A stretch of 49,818 nucleotides of DNA from ZC4RG30 sp964455685 (lineage in GTDB: Bacteria; Pseudomonadota; Gammaproteobacteria; Steroidobacterales; Steroidobacteraceae): positions 1 through 49,818 of the forward strand of contig CAYVZE010000010.1 in assembly GCA_964455685.1 (NCBI GenBank), given 5' to 3'. The notes beneath the pieces are model-generated. The model worked only from the letters and a program-made list of their open reading frames with translations, was not told where the DNA came from and did not search any database. The position numbers were made by a program, and so were the translations under genes. Shown one piece after another: positions 1 through 7,159 of this stretch. Each line of letters begins with the position of its first letter. The stretch's first letter is position 1.

Positions 1-409
1 CCGTCGCGCAGCGATCAGAGCCGCGCGTGGCGAACAGCGTGGCCTCGCCCTCCACCAGCACCGTCAGGTTGGTGGGCAGCACCCGGGCCGGACCGCTGTC
101 CGCATCCTGCAGGTCGATCCCGAAGATGAAGCGCAGTTGCCGACCCTCGTGCGGGCCGGCCAGCGTGATGCGCAGGCCGCTCCCGTCGGGACGGATGTCG
201 CCATCGCATGTCATCTGCGCGTCGCGCCACTGCACATCGGCCTCGATGGCACCGCGCAGGTGGGCCTCGAAACTGCCGGACGCATCCGGCAGGCAACCCG
301 CGCCGGCAGGCGCTGTCTCCGCAATGGCAGGCGGCGCCTCCTGCGGCGCCTTCTGCGCGCAGGCAGCCAGCAGCATCAGCACAAGGGGCAGCGCGTGCCT
401 GGCCATCAT
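1..409 (-). CDS. Partial lipoprotein, unknown function
   Basis: The open frame begins with ATGATG and runs off the left edge, so the C-terminus is missing. The N-terminus is a lipoprotein signal: a hydrophobic segment ending in LLAACAQ, with the lipobox cysteine near residue 17, followed by an Ala/Pro/Glu linker. The visible mature part contains CLPDASG and TCDGDIRPDG, suggesting a small secreted domain with a possible disulfide. I do not recognise the family. The start overlaps the stop of the small upstream ORF by ATGA, suggesting translational coupling. Confidence 0.75.
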   Translation of the reverse strand, partial: MMARHALPLVLMLLAACAQKAPQEAPPAIAETAPAGAGCLPDASGSFEAHLRGAIEADVQWRDAQMTCDGDIRPDGSGLRITLAGPHEGRQLRFIFGIDLQDADSGPARVLPTNLTVLVEGEATLFATRGSDRCAT

Positions 410-510
410 TCGCAGGCGAGGATGCGATCGGCCGGCGGCCGGTACCCGGCGGGCCCGGGCAGCGGCCCCGGGAAGTCCACCACGGGCTGGAACTGCGGCA
501 TTGCGGTCAT
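406..510 (-). CDS. Small ORF (34 aa) coupled to the lipoprotein
   Basis: A 34-codon frame starts at ATG 510 (second ATG three codons later) and ends in TGA overlapping the lipoprotein ATG. An in-frame TAG three codons upstream fixes the maximum length. The peptide is proline-rich (PGPLPGPAGYRPP) and ends RILACE. It has no signal peptide or membrane segment. It could be a real small protein, a coupling leader, or the broken N-terminus of a larger gene. Only the overlap and clean reading support it. Confidence 0.35.
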   Translation of the reverse strand: MTAMPQFQPVVDFPGPLPGPAGYRPPADRILACE

Positions 511-586
511 GGCGTGAGTCTAGCCCGCCGCAAGGACTTGCGCTGGCCGTGGCCCCGGCCGCGCCCACGCGTTGTACCCTGCATCG

Positions 587-2026
587 ATGAAACTCGGCTT
601 CGAACACAGCTACGCGGCCCTGCCGGCGGAGTTCTTCACGCCGGTGCAGCCGGCGCCGGTTCTGCAGCCGCGCCTGCTGGCCTTCAATGATGCGCTGGCC
701 GAAGAGCTGGGACTCGACGCCGCGTCACTGCGAGCAGTGGCGCACGAGCTGTTCTCCGGCGCCGTGCTGCCGGAGGACGCCCGTCCCATCGCCATGGCCT
801 ATGCCGGGCACCAGTTCGGCCACTTCGTGCCCGCGCTGGGCGATGGCCGCGCGCTGCTGCTCGGCGAGCTGCGCGATCGCCATGGCGTGCTGCGCGACAT
901 CCAGCTGAAAGGCTCGGGCCGCACCCCATGGTCACGTTCTGGCGACGGCCTCGCCGCGGTGGGGCCGATGCTGCGCGAATACCTGGTCAGCGAGGCCATG
1001 CATGCACTGGGCATTCCCACCACGCGCTCGCTGGCGGTGGTGGCCACCGGCGGGCGGGTGATCCGCGAGGTGCCGCAGCCGGGTGCCATCCTCACGCGCG
1101 TGGCCGCCAGCCACGTGCGCGTCGGCACCTTCGAGTACTTCGCCGCGCGCGGCCAGTCCGGGCACGTGGCCACGCTGCTCGACTACTGCATCGCGCGCCA
1201 CTACCCGCAGCTGCAGGACGCGGGCGAGGAGAAGCCACTGGCCTTCCTGCGTGCCGTGGCCGCGCGCCAGGCCGCGCTGGTGGCGCAGTGGACCGGCGTG
1301 GGCTTCATCCACGGCGTGATGAACACCGACAACATGGCCATCAGCGGCGAGACCATCGACTACGGTCCCTGCGCCTTCATGGACCACTACCACCCGGCCA
1401 CGGTGTTCAGCTCCATCGACCATCGCGGCCGCTACAGCTTCGGCAACCAGTCGGCCATCGCGCAGTGGAACCTCGCGCGCCTGGCCGAATGCCTGCTGCC
1501 GCTGATGCCCGGCGGGCAGGAGGCCGCGGTCGCCGCAGCCACCGAGGTGCTCGAAGCCTTCCCCGGGCAGTTCGATGCGGAACTGCTCAGCGTCATGCGC
1601 CGCAAGCTCGGCCTTGCCACCGTGCACGCCGACGACCAGCCGCTGGTGGCCGGCCTGCTGCAGGCCATGCAGTTGGCACGCGCCGACTTCACGCAGACCT
1701 TCCGCGCGCTGGCGGATGTGGTGGAGAGCGGAGAGATCGAAGGACTGGAAGCCTGGCTCACGCGCTGGCGCGCGCGGCTTACCCTGGAGCCCCTGCCGGC
1801 GGCGCAGCGCGCACAGAGGCTGCGCGCCGCCAACCCGGCCTTCATTCCGCGCAACCATCGCGTCGAGGCAGCGCTGGCGGCGGCCTGGGAGCGCGATGAC
1901 ATGGAACCGTTCAACCAGCTGCTCGCGCTGGTGCAACGCCCCTTCGACGATCATCCCGGCTTCGGGCAGTACACGCTGCCGCCCGCGGACCACGAGCGCG
2001 TGCTGGCCACCTTCTGCGGCACCTGA
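587..2026 (+). CDS. selO: Protein adenylyltransferase SelO (YdiU family)
   Basis: 479 aa, the usual SelO length. SelO is a pseudokinase-fold enzyme that transfers AMP from ATP to Ser/Thr/Tyr of target proteins and is linked to redox homeostasis. Family hallmarks are visible: AYAGHQFG, LGDGRALLLGE, QLKGSGRTPWSRSGDG, REYLVSEAMHALGIPTTR, and the active-site stretch HGVMNTDN followed by DYGPCAFMD. A start five codons upstream (572) is open, but MKLGFEHSY at 587 fits the family N-terminus better. There is no clear Shine-Dalgarno sequence. The molybdenum cofactor gene mog follows 24 bp downstream. Confidence 0.93.
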   Translation: MKLGFEHSYAALPAEFFTPVQPAPVLQPRLLAFNDALAEELGLDAASLRAVAHELFSGAVLPEDARPIAMAYAGHQFGHFVPALGDGRALLLGELRDRHGVLRDIQLKGSGRTPWSRSGDGLAAVGPMLREYLVSEAMHALGIPTTRSLAVVATGGRVIREVPQPGAILTRVAASHVRVGTFEYFAARGQSGHVATLLDYCIARHYPQLQDAGEEKPLAFLRAVAARQAALVAQWTGVGFIHGVMNTDNMAISGETIDYGPCAFMDHYHPATVFSSIDHRGRYSFGNQSAIAQWNLARLAECLLPLMPGGQEAAVAAATEVLEAFPGQFDAELLSVMRRKLGLATVHADDQPLVAGLLQAMQLARADFTQTFRALADVVESGEIEGLEAWLTRWRARLTLEPLPAAQRAQRLRAANPAFIPRNHRVEAALAAAWERDDMEPFNQLLALVQRPFDDHPGFGQYTLPPADHERVLATFCGT

Positions 2027-2038
2027 CACCGTGTTGGA

Positions 2039-2044
2039 TAGAAT
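2039..2044 (+). promoter_or_regulatory. -10-like box (TAGAAT) before mog
   Basis: TAGAAT lies 6 nt before the mog ATG, so transcription from it would give a leaderless message. No good -35 is seen at 16-18 bp. The gene may alternatively be read through from selO. Confidence 0.35.
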
Positions 2045-2050
2045 GGCCGC

Positions 2051-2584
2051 ATGGGCAAACCCGTCATCGGCGTACTGAACGTTTCCGACCGCGCCAGCGC
2101 CGGCATCTATGCCGACGAGCCCGGCCAGGCCTGCGTGGCACTGCTGCGCGAATGGCTCGCCACCGACTTCGAGGTGGACTACCGCATCGTGCCGGACGAG
2201 GTCGACGTCATCGCCGGCGAGCTGGTCCGCCAGGCTGACGAAGCAGGCTGCTGCCTCATCGTCACCACCGGCGGCACCGGACCGGCGCCGCGCGATGTCA
2301 CGCCTGAGGCCACGCTGCGCGTGGTCGAGCGCGAGATGCCCGGCTTCGGCGAGCTGATGCGCGCCACCTCGCTGAAGTACGTGCCCACCGCCATCCTGTC
2401 GCGCCAGACCGCCGGCATCCGCGGCCGCACGCTGATCGTGAACCTGCCCGGTCGGCCCAAGTCCATACGGGAAAACCTCGAGGCGGTGTTCCCCGCCATC
2501 CCCTACTGCATCGACCTGATCGGCGGACCGCGCCTGGAGACCAACGAAGCGGTGATGAAGGCCTTCCGCCCCAAGGGGGCCTGA
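2051..2584 (+). CDS. mog: Molybdopterin adenylyltransferase
   Basis: 177 aa. Mog/MogA activates molybdopterin by adenylylation with ATP before molybdenum insertion. The protein has the MoaB/Mog fold signature: ISDRAS-like NVSDRASAG at the N-terminus, the nucleotide and pterin loop TTGGTGPAPRDVTPEAT, MPGFGELMR, TAILSRQ and the C-terminal NLPGRPKS. The tail ETNEAVMKAFRPK matches MogA rather than MoaB. There is no Shine-Dalgarno sequence; the -10-like box 6 nt upstream suggests leaderless initiation. Confidence 0.93.
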   Translation: MGKPVIGVLNVSDRASAGIYADEPGQACVALLREWLATDFEVDYRIVPDEVDVIAGELVRQADEAGCCLIVTTGGTGPAPRDVTPEATLRVVEREMPGFGELMRATSLKYVPTAILSRQTAGIRGRTLIVNLPGRPKSIRENLEAVFPAIPYCIDLIGGPRLETNEAVMKAFRPKGA

Positions 2585-2699
2585 GGCCCTGCCCGGCGCC
2601 GCCCCGGGTCACCCGCGCGGCCAGCGCGCTTGCACGATCCCTGCGCAATTCGTCCAACTAAGGAATTACCACCAGTTCCGGAACCGGGTCGGGGGGAGG

Positions 2700-2727
2700 C
2701 CTGTCTGATCAATGGCTGACAGACAGG
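2700..2727 (+). promoter_or_regulatory. Leader hairpin before tiny membrane ORF
   Basis: A perfect 8-bp inverted repeat, CCTGTCTG (2700-2707) and CAGACAGG (2720-2727), with a 12-nt loop, ends 13 nt before the Shine-Dalgarno sequence of the next ORF. A 10-bp palindrome GTTCCGGAAC lies at 2675-2684 just upstream. Either could be an operator or an RNA leader structure. Confidence 0.4.
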
Positions 2728-2751
2728 AAAGACCCCCCTCAAGGAGCTGAC

Positions 2752-2850
2752 ATGAACGCCATCGCACTCTCGACCCTGATGGTCCACACCCTGGCCACGA
2801 TCACCGTGGCGATCGGGACCGCGCTGGCGGCCTGCTTCACCCGCCGCTGA
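2752..2850 (+). CDS. Tiny single-pass membrane protein (32 aa)
   Basis: A strong Shine-Dalgarno sequence AAGGAG (2741-2746) sits 5 nt before the ATG. The 32-aa product has a hydrophilic first two residues, one continuous hydrophobic span of about 24 residues (starting IALSTLMVHTL, ending ALAACF), and a basic TRR tail. This is the layout of a small inner-membrane peptide. A leader hairpin precedes it and a perfect 13-bp stem-loop follows its stop. No homologue is recognised. Ribosome-site quality and flanking structures are the support; function is unknown. Confidence 0.6.
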   Translation: MNAIALSTLMVHTLATITVAIGTALAACFTRR

Positions 2851-2868
2851 TTCCCCCGGCGGCAGATT

Positions 2869-2899
2869 CCGCCAACGCCAGTGATGCTGGCGTTGGCGG
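2869..2899. terminator. Perfect 13-bp stem-loop
   Basis: CCGCCAACGCCAG (2869-2881) pairs perfectly with 2887-2899 around the loop TGATG. It lies between the tiny ORF (+) and the DUF6607 gene (-), which converge here. No T-run follows on either strand, so it may act as a stabilising stem or Rho-aided terminator. Confidence 0.6.
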
Positions 2900-2923
2900 A
2901 TGACCAGGTCCTGCCAGCGTCAG

Positions 2924-4036
2924 TTACCGACCCGCTCCCTGCGCCGCCAGCGCCTCCCGGATCCGCACCCGCGCGGCATCCGCCGCGAGGCGCCCGGCGG
3001 CGAACTCCTCGGCAAGCTCGAACAGGCCGGCAAATGCGCCGGACTGGTCGCTGTTGGCGGTGACCTCCACCACCTCGCGCGTGGACCAGAGCTCGTCCCA
3101 CACTTCCAGCACCGTATCCCAGAACACGCGCGTGGCCGCGTAGTAACGGTCGGCTGCGGCGAAGTCGGCGTCGACGATGCGTTCATAGCGCGCCACGCCA
3201 TACTCGCGCCCCACGTAGGGCAACGGCGCATCAGCGCCGGCGCGCTTGAGGTTGTTCTCCTCGTGCAGCCAGCCGCGCGGCAGGATGGTGTGGCGGTTGG
3301 TGCCATACAGCAGCTGGTAGTCCTTGCGCACCGACCACTCGCGTCGGGGCAGCGGCCGCGCCGTGTCGCCGCCGATCCAGCTGGAGAAGCTGGCGTTGTG
3401 TTCCCAGCGTCCCACGCTGCCGTAGCGCGGCGACTCGTCCACCTGGTAGACGGTCTGCGACCATGCGCCGCGGCGCTCCTCATCCGACAGCCTGCGCTTG
3501 CGCCAGCGCAGCCCTTCCTCGTGCTCGATCACGAATTCCGGCTCGTAGCGCCAGTCCTGCCGCCAGTGCTTCGTGACCATGGGTTCGCTGATGCGCCCGT
3601 CCTGGCCGACCACGCGCATCTCGAGGATGTGCACCAGGCTGATGAACCCCGGCTCGTTGCGGTCCACGTACACCTTCTCGGTGCCCCAGGACTGGTAGGG
3701 GCGCGGGCGCCTGCCCTCGTCGGGGAAGGTGGCCACCTCGAGGAAATCGAAGGTGACGCGGTAGGTGCCGGCCATGGCGAGGATGGCGCGCCGGTCGCGC
3801 TCCTGCGGCGCGAGGTCCTTCGCCTGCAGCGCCTGCCACTCGGCCGACGGCGCAGTGGCCAGTTTCACCGGGGCACCGCGGGTGGTGCCGCCGCGAGGTG
3901 CCGGCGCATCCGGGCCCAGCGGCCACGAGAAGGTGTAGCGCGGCGCGCGCGCTTCGCCGGCCGGCTCGGCCGCGATCAGCATCCCGGCCGCGAGGCCGGC
4001 CGCCAGCATTCCCATCTTCATGATGAGCTTGCCCAT
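2924..4036 (-). CDS. DUF6607 family exported protein
   Basis: 370 aa with an N-terminal signal peptide (MGKLIMKMGMLAAG, then a hydrophobic stretch to about residue 23). The body matches what I recall of DUF6607: AILAMAGTYRVTFDF, an ISLVHILEMRVV strand and KHWRQDWRYEP, followed by a Tyr/Trp-rich region (WSQTVYQVDE, NRHTILPRGW). The reaction is unknown. AAGG 8 nt upstream of the ATG is a fair ribosome site; a second in-frame ATG lies 15 nt in. It is divergent from fadE with 53 bp between starts. Confidence 0.8.
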   Translation of the reverse strand: MGKLIMKMGMLAAGLAAGMLIAAEPAGEARAPRYTFSWPLGPDAPAPRGGTTRGAPVKLATAPSAEWQALQAKDLAPQERDRRAILAMAGTYRVTFDFLEVATFPDEGRRPRPYQSWGTEKVYVDRNEPGFISLVHILEMRVVGQDGRISEPMVTKHWRQDWRYEPEFVIEHEEGLRWRKRRLSDEERRGAWSQTVYQVDESPRYGSVGRWEHNASFSSWIGGDTARPLPRREWSVRKDYQLLYGTNRHTILPRGWLHEENNLKRAGADAPLPYVGREYGVARYERIVDADFAAADRYYAATRVFWDTVLEVWDELWSTREVVEVTANSDQSGAFAGLFELAEEFAAGRLAADAARVRIREALAAQGAGR

Positions 4037-4077
4037 GCACCCAACCTTACAACGGTTCCGCGCCAGTGGGCGCGGGT

Positions 4078-4083
4078 TATAGT
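4078..4083 (+). promoter_or_regulatory. -10 box (TATAGT) for leaderless fadE
   Basis: TATAGT is a close match to the sigma-70 -10 box and ends 6 nt before the fadE ATG at 4090, placing the expected transcription start on or next to the start codon. A weak -35 (TTCCGC) lies near 4056. Confidence 0.5.
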
Positions 4084-4089
4084 GGACTG

Positions 4090-6591
4090 ATGCTGCTCAT
4101 CCTCCTGCTGCTGCTCGCTGCCACGGCTGCGATCTTCGCCATCGCCCAGGTGGGCGTCGTCATCACGCTGCTGCTGCTCGGCGCCGTGCTGGTGCTGGCC
4201 TACCATCGCCTGCCGCTGTGGGCCTTCGCCGTGGCTGCCACGGTGCTGATCGGCGCGTACTCGGTGTGGAGCGGCGCGGCGCTGTGGTGGAAGGTGTTCC
4301 TGCTGGTGCTGGTGGCCCTCCTGTGGCTGTTCAACCTGCGCCCGCTGCGCCGCGCGCTGGTGTCGCGGCCCTTCCTGAAGACCTACCTGCGCATGCTGCC
4401 CACCATGTCGGCCACCGAGCGCGACGCGCTGGAGGCCGGCGGCGTATGGTGGGATGGCGAGCTGTTCACCGGCAAGCCGGACTGGAACCGCCTGCTCGGC
4501 ACGCCGGCCGCGCGGCTCACGCCCGAGGAGCAGGCCTTCCTCGACGGCCCGGTGGAGCAGCTCTGCGCCATGGTGGAAGACTTCGACGTCACGCACCGCC
4601 GCGCCGACCTGCCGCCCGAGGCCTGGGAGTTCATCAAGAAGCACCGCTTCTGGGGAATGATCATCCCGAAGGAGTACGGCGGACTGCAGTTCGGCCGCTA
4701 CGCGCAGTCCTCCATCCTCACCAAGCTGTCCAGCCGGTCGATCACGCTGGGCGTGACGGTGATGGTGCCCAACTCGCTCGGCCCCGGCGAACTGCTGGTG
4801 CACTACGGCACCGAGGAGCAGAAGCAGTACTACCTGCCGCGGCTGGCACGCGGCGAGGAGATCCCCTGCTTCGGCCTCACCAGCCCCGTGGCAGGCTCGG
4901 ACGCCTCCTCGATCACCGACACCGGCGTGGTGTGCTGGGGCGAGTACCAGGGCGAGCGGGTGCTGGGCATCCGCCTGGACTTCTCCAAGCGCTACATCAC
5001 GCTGGCGCCCATCGCCACGGTGGTGGGCCTGGCCTTCCGCCTGTTCGACCCCGAGCACCTGCTCGGCGAGGTGGAGGACATCGGCATCACCTGCGCGCTG
5101 ATCCCGCGCGACACGCCGGGCCTGTCCATCGGAAGGCGGCACTTCCCGCTGAACATCCCCTTCCAGAACGGCCCCATCCACGGCAAGGACGTATTCGTGC
5201 CGGTGGACTTCATCATCGGCGGGCCGAAGATGGCCGGCCGCGGCTGGCGCATGCTGGTGGAGCAGCTGTCGGTGGGCCGTTGCATCTCGCTGCCCGCCAA
5301 CGCCACCGGCGGCGCGATGGCGGCCACCTGGGCCAGCGGCGCCTATGCGCGCATCAGGAAGCAGTTCGGCCTGTCCGTGGGACGCTTCGAGGGCGTGGAG
5401 CAGGTACTGGCGCGCATCGTCGGCAACACCTACATCATCGATGCCTCGCGCAGCGTGACCACCGGCGCCATCGACGCCGGCGAGAACCCGGCGGTGCCGG
5501 CGGCCATCCTCAAGCTCCACTGCACCGAGCTCAGCCGCGTGATCTGCGCCGATGCCATGGACGTGCATGGCGGCAAGGGCATCATGCTCGGCCCGAACAA
5601 CTACCTCGGCCGCGGCTGGCAGGCCTCGCCCATCGGCATCACCGTGGAAGGCGCCAACATCCTCACCCGCAACCTGATCGTGTTCGGCCAGGGCGCGATC
5701 CGCTGCCATCCCTACGTGCTGAAGGAGATGGAGGCGGCGCGCAGCCCGGACGGCGAGCGCAGCGTGGAGGCCTTCGACCGGGCGCTGTTCGCGCACGTGG
5801 GCTTCACCATCTCCAATGCCGTGCGCTCGTGGGTGATGGCGCTGACGCTGGCGCGCTTCCAGCGCGTGCCCGGCAAGGGCCCGCTGCGCCGCTACTACCA
5901 GCATGTGCAGCGCTTCTCGGCCTCCTTCGCCTTCATCGCCGACGTGGCCATGCTTTCCCTCGGCGGCTACCTGAAGAAGAAGGAGAGCCTGTCGGCGCGC
6001 CTGGGCGACGTGCTGTCGTACCTGTACATGGCCTCGATGGTGCTCAAGCACCACCACGACAACGGCTCGCCGGAAGAGGAGCGGCCCATCGTCGAGTGGG
6101 CCTGTCGCGACCTCCTGTACCGCGCACAGGAGCAGCTGCATGGTTTCCTGCGCAACTTCCCCAACCGCGTGCTGGCGGCGCTGATGCGCTTGCTGGTGTT
6201 CCCGCGCGGCCGCACCTATTTCGCGCCCTCCGACCGGCTGGGCGCCGAGCTGGCGCGGCTGGTGATGCAGCCCGGACCGGTACGTGAGCGGCTGTGCCGC
6301 CATGCCTTCCGCACCGATGCCGCCGGCAACCCGCTGGCCCGGCTCGGCGAGGCCCTGGCGCTGGCCGTGCGCGCCGAGCCCATCGAGCGCAAGCTGCGCG
6401 TCGAGGGCGTCAAGTCCGGCCGCATCCGCGCGCTGGACATGCCCGGACAGATCGCCGAAGGGCAGCGCCTGGGCATCCTCACCGCCGAGGAAGCCGCGCT
6501 GCTGCTCGACTATGATGCGAAGATCATGAGCATCATCAATGTGGACGACTTCGCGCCCGGCGAGCTGCCGGCGGGGTCTCCACCGGCCTGA
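4090..6591 (+). CDS. fadE: Acyl-CoA dehydrogenase FadE
   Basis: 833 aa, close to the long FadE family (about 815 aa in E. coli). It catalyses the first, FAD-dependent step of fatty-acid beta-oxidation. Two hydrophobic segments at the N-terminus (roughly residues 2-22 and 28-65) anchor it to the membrane. The dehydrogenase core follows: KEYGGLQFG, VPNSLGPGELL, the FAD loop CFGLTSPVAGSDASS, and the C-terminal helical half with DVHGGKGI and VEGANILTRN, then the FadE-specific C-terminal domain. I chose ATG 4090 over GTG 4066 because 4066 would lie upstream of the TATAGT box. There is no Shine-Dalgarno sequence. Confidence 0.93.
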   Translation: MLLILLLLLAATAAIFAIAQVGVVITLLLLGAVLVLAYHRLPLWAFAVAATVLIGAYSVWSGAALWWKVFLLVLVALLWLFNLRPLRRALVSRPFLKTYLRMLPTMSATERDALEAGGVWWDGELFTGKPDWNRLLGTPAARLTPEEQAFLDGPVEQLCAMVEDFDVTHRRADLPPEAWEFIKKHRFWGMIIPKEYGGLQFGRYAQSSILTKLSSRSITLGVTVMVPNSLGPGELLVHYGTEEQKQYYLPRLARGEEIPCFGLTSPVAGSDASSITDTGVVCWGEYQGERVLGIRLDFSKRYITLAPIATVVGLAFRLFDPEHLLGEVEDIGITCALIPRDTPGLSIGRRHFPLNIPFQNGPIHGKDVFVPVDFIIGGPKMAGRGWRMLVEQLSVGRCISLPANATGGAMAATWASGAYARIRKQFGLSVGRFEGVEQVLARIVGNTYIIDASRSVTTGAIDAGENPAVPAAILKLHCTELSRVICADAMDVHGGKGIMLGPNNYLGRGWQASPIGITVEGANILTRNLIVFGQGAIRCHPYVLKEMEAARSPDGERSVEAFDRALFAHVGFTISNAVRSWVMALTLARFQRVPGKGPLRRYYQHVQRFSASFAFIADVAMLSLGGYLKKKESLSARLGDVLSYLYMASMVLKHHHDNGSPEEERPIVEWACRDLLYRAQEQLHGFLRNFPNRVLAALMRLLVFPRGRTYFAPSDRLGAELARLVMQPGPVRERLCRHAFRTDAAGNPLARLGEALALAVRAEPIERKLRVEGVKSGRIRALDMPGQIAEGQRLGILTAEEAALLLDYDAKIMSIINVDDFAPGELPAGSPPA

Positions 6592-6613
6592 TCCAACGAT
6601 GGGAGGAATTGAA

Positions 6614-7096
6614 ATGCGTATCCGAACGATGGCGGCCCCGCTGGCCGCGCTGGTGGTACTGGCGGCCTGCTCGAAGGCGCCGGAGTCCGGAACCGTGGCC
6701 GAGGCCGCCCACGAGCAGCCTGGGGCCGCGCCGGCCCTGCCACGCACGCCAGCGCCCGCCGGCGCGCGCGTGTTCTTCGTCAGCCCGCAGGACGGCGAGA
6801 CCGTCAGCTCGCCGGTGCACGTGGTGTTCGGCGTGGAGAACATCGGCGTCGCCCCGGCCGGCGAGATCGTCGAGGGCGCCGGGCACCACCACCTGGTCAT
6901 CGATGCCGACCTGCCCGATCCCAGCCAGCCCATCCCGGCCGACGCGCAGCACCTGCACTATGGCCAGGCCCAGACCGAGGCCACCATCGAGCTCTCGCCG
7001 GGCACGCACACGCTGCAGCTGGTGATGGGCGATCACCTGCACATCCCGTTCGACCCCGTGGTCGCCTCGGAGAAGATCACCATCACCGTCCAGTAA
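6614..7096 (+). CDS. DUF4399 lipoprotein
   Basis: 160 aa. GGGAGG (6601-6606) lies 7 nt before the ATG. The signal peptide ends in the lipobox VLAAC, giving an N-terminal lipid-anchored cysteine. After an Ala/Pro linker the DUF4399 domain follows, with VFFVSPQDGETVSSPV, EIVEGAGHHHLVID and GTHTLQLVMGDHLHIPF. The clustered histidines suggest metal binding, as in related rod-shape/copper-type beta-sandwich domains, but this is inference. It starts 22 bp after fadE. Confidence 0.85.
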   Translation: MRIRTMAAPLAALVVLAACSKAPESGTVAEAAHEQPGAAPALPRTPAPAGARVFFVSPQDGETVSSPVHVVFGVENIGVAPAGEIVEGAGHHHLVIDADLPDPSQPIPADAQHLHYGQAQTEATIELSPGTHTLQLVMGDHLHIPFDPVVASEKITITVQ

Positions 7097-7104
7097 TCCA
7101 GCCC

Positions 7105-7139
7105 GCGGGCACGGCCGCCGGCAAGGCAGCCGTGCCCGC
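7105..7139. terminator. 11-bp stem-loop after DUF4399 gene
   Basis: GCGGGCACGGC (7105-7115) pairs perfectly with GCCGTGCCCGC (7129-7139), 13-nt loop, starting 8 bp after the DUF4399 stop and ending 20 bp before gspA. No T-run follows. It may attenuate read-through into gspAB. Confidence 0.55.
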
Positions 7140-7159
7140 CCCGACGTCCGCGCCGCGCG

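Noticed and set aside
4018..6933. Very long open frame antisense to fadE
   Set aside because: High-GC shadow frame: low-complexity Ala/Gly/His/Arg content, no family features, and it fully overlaps a certain gene. The same applies to frames opposite the DUF1592 gene, maeB, glmS and the COG0523 gene.
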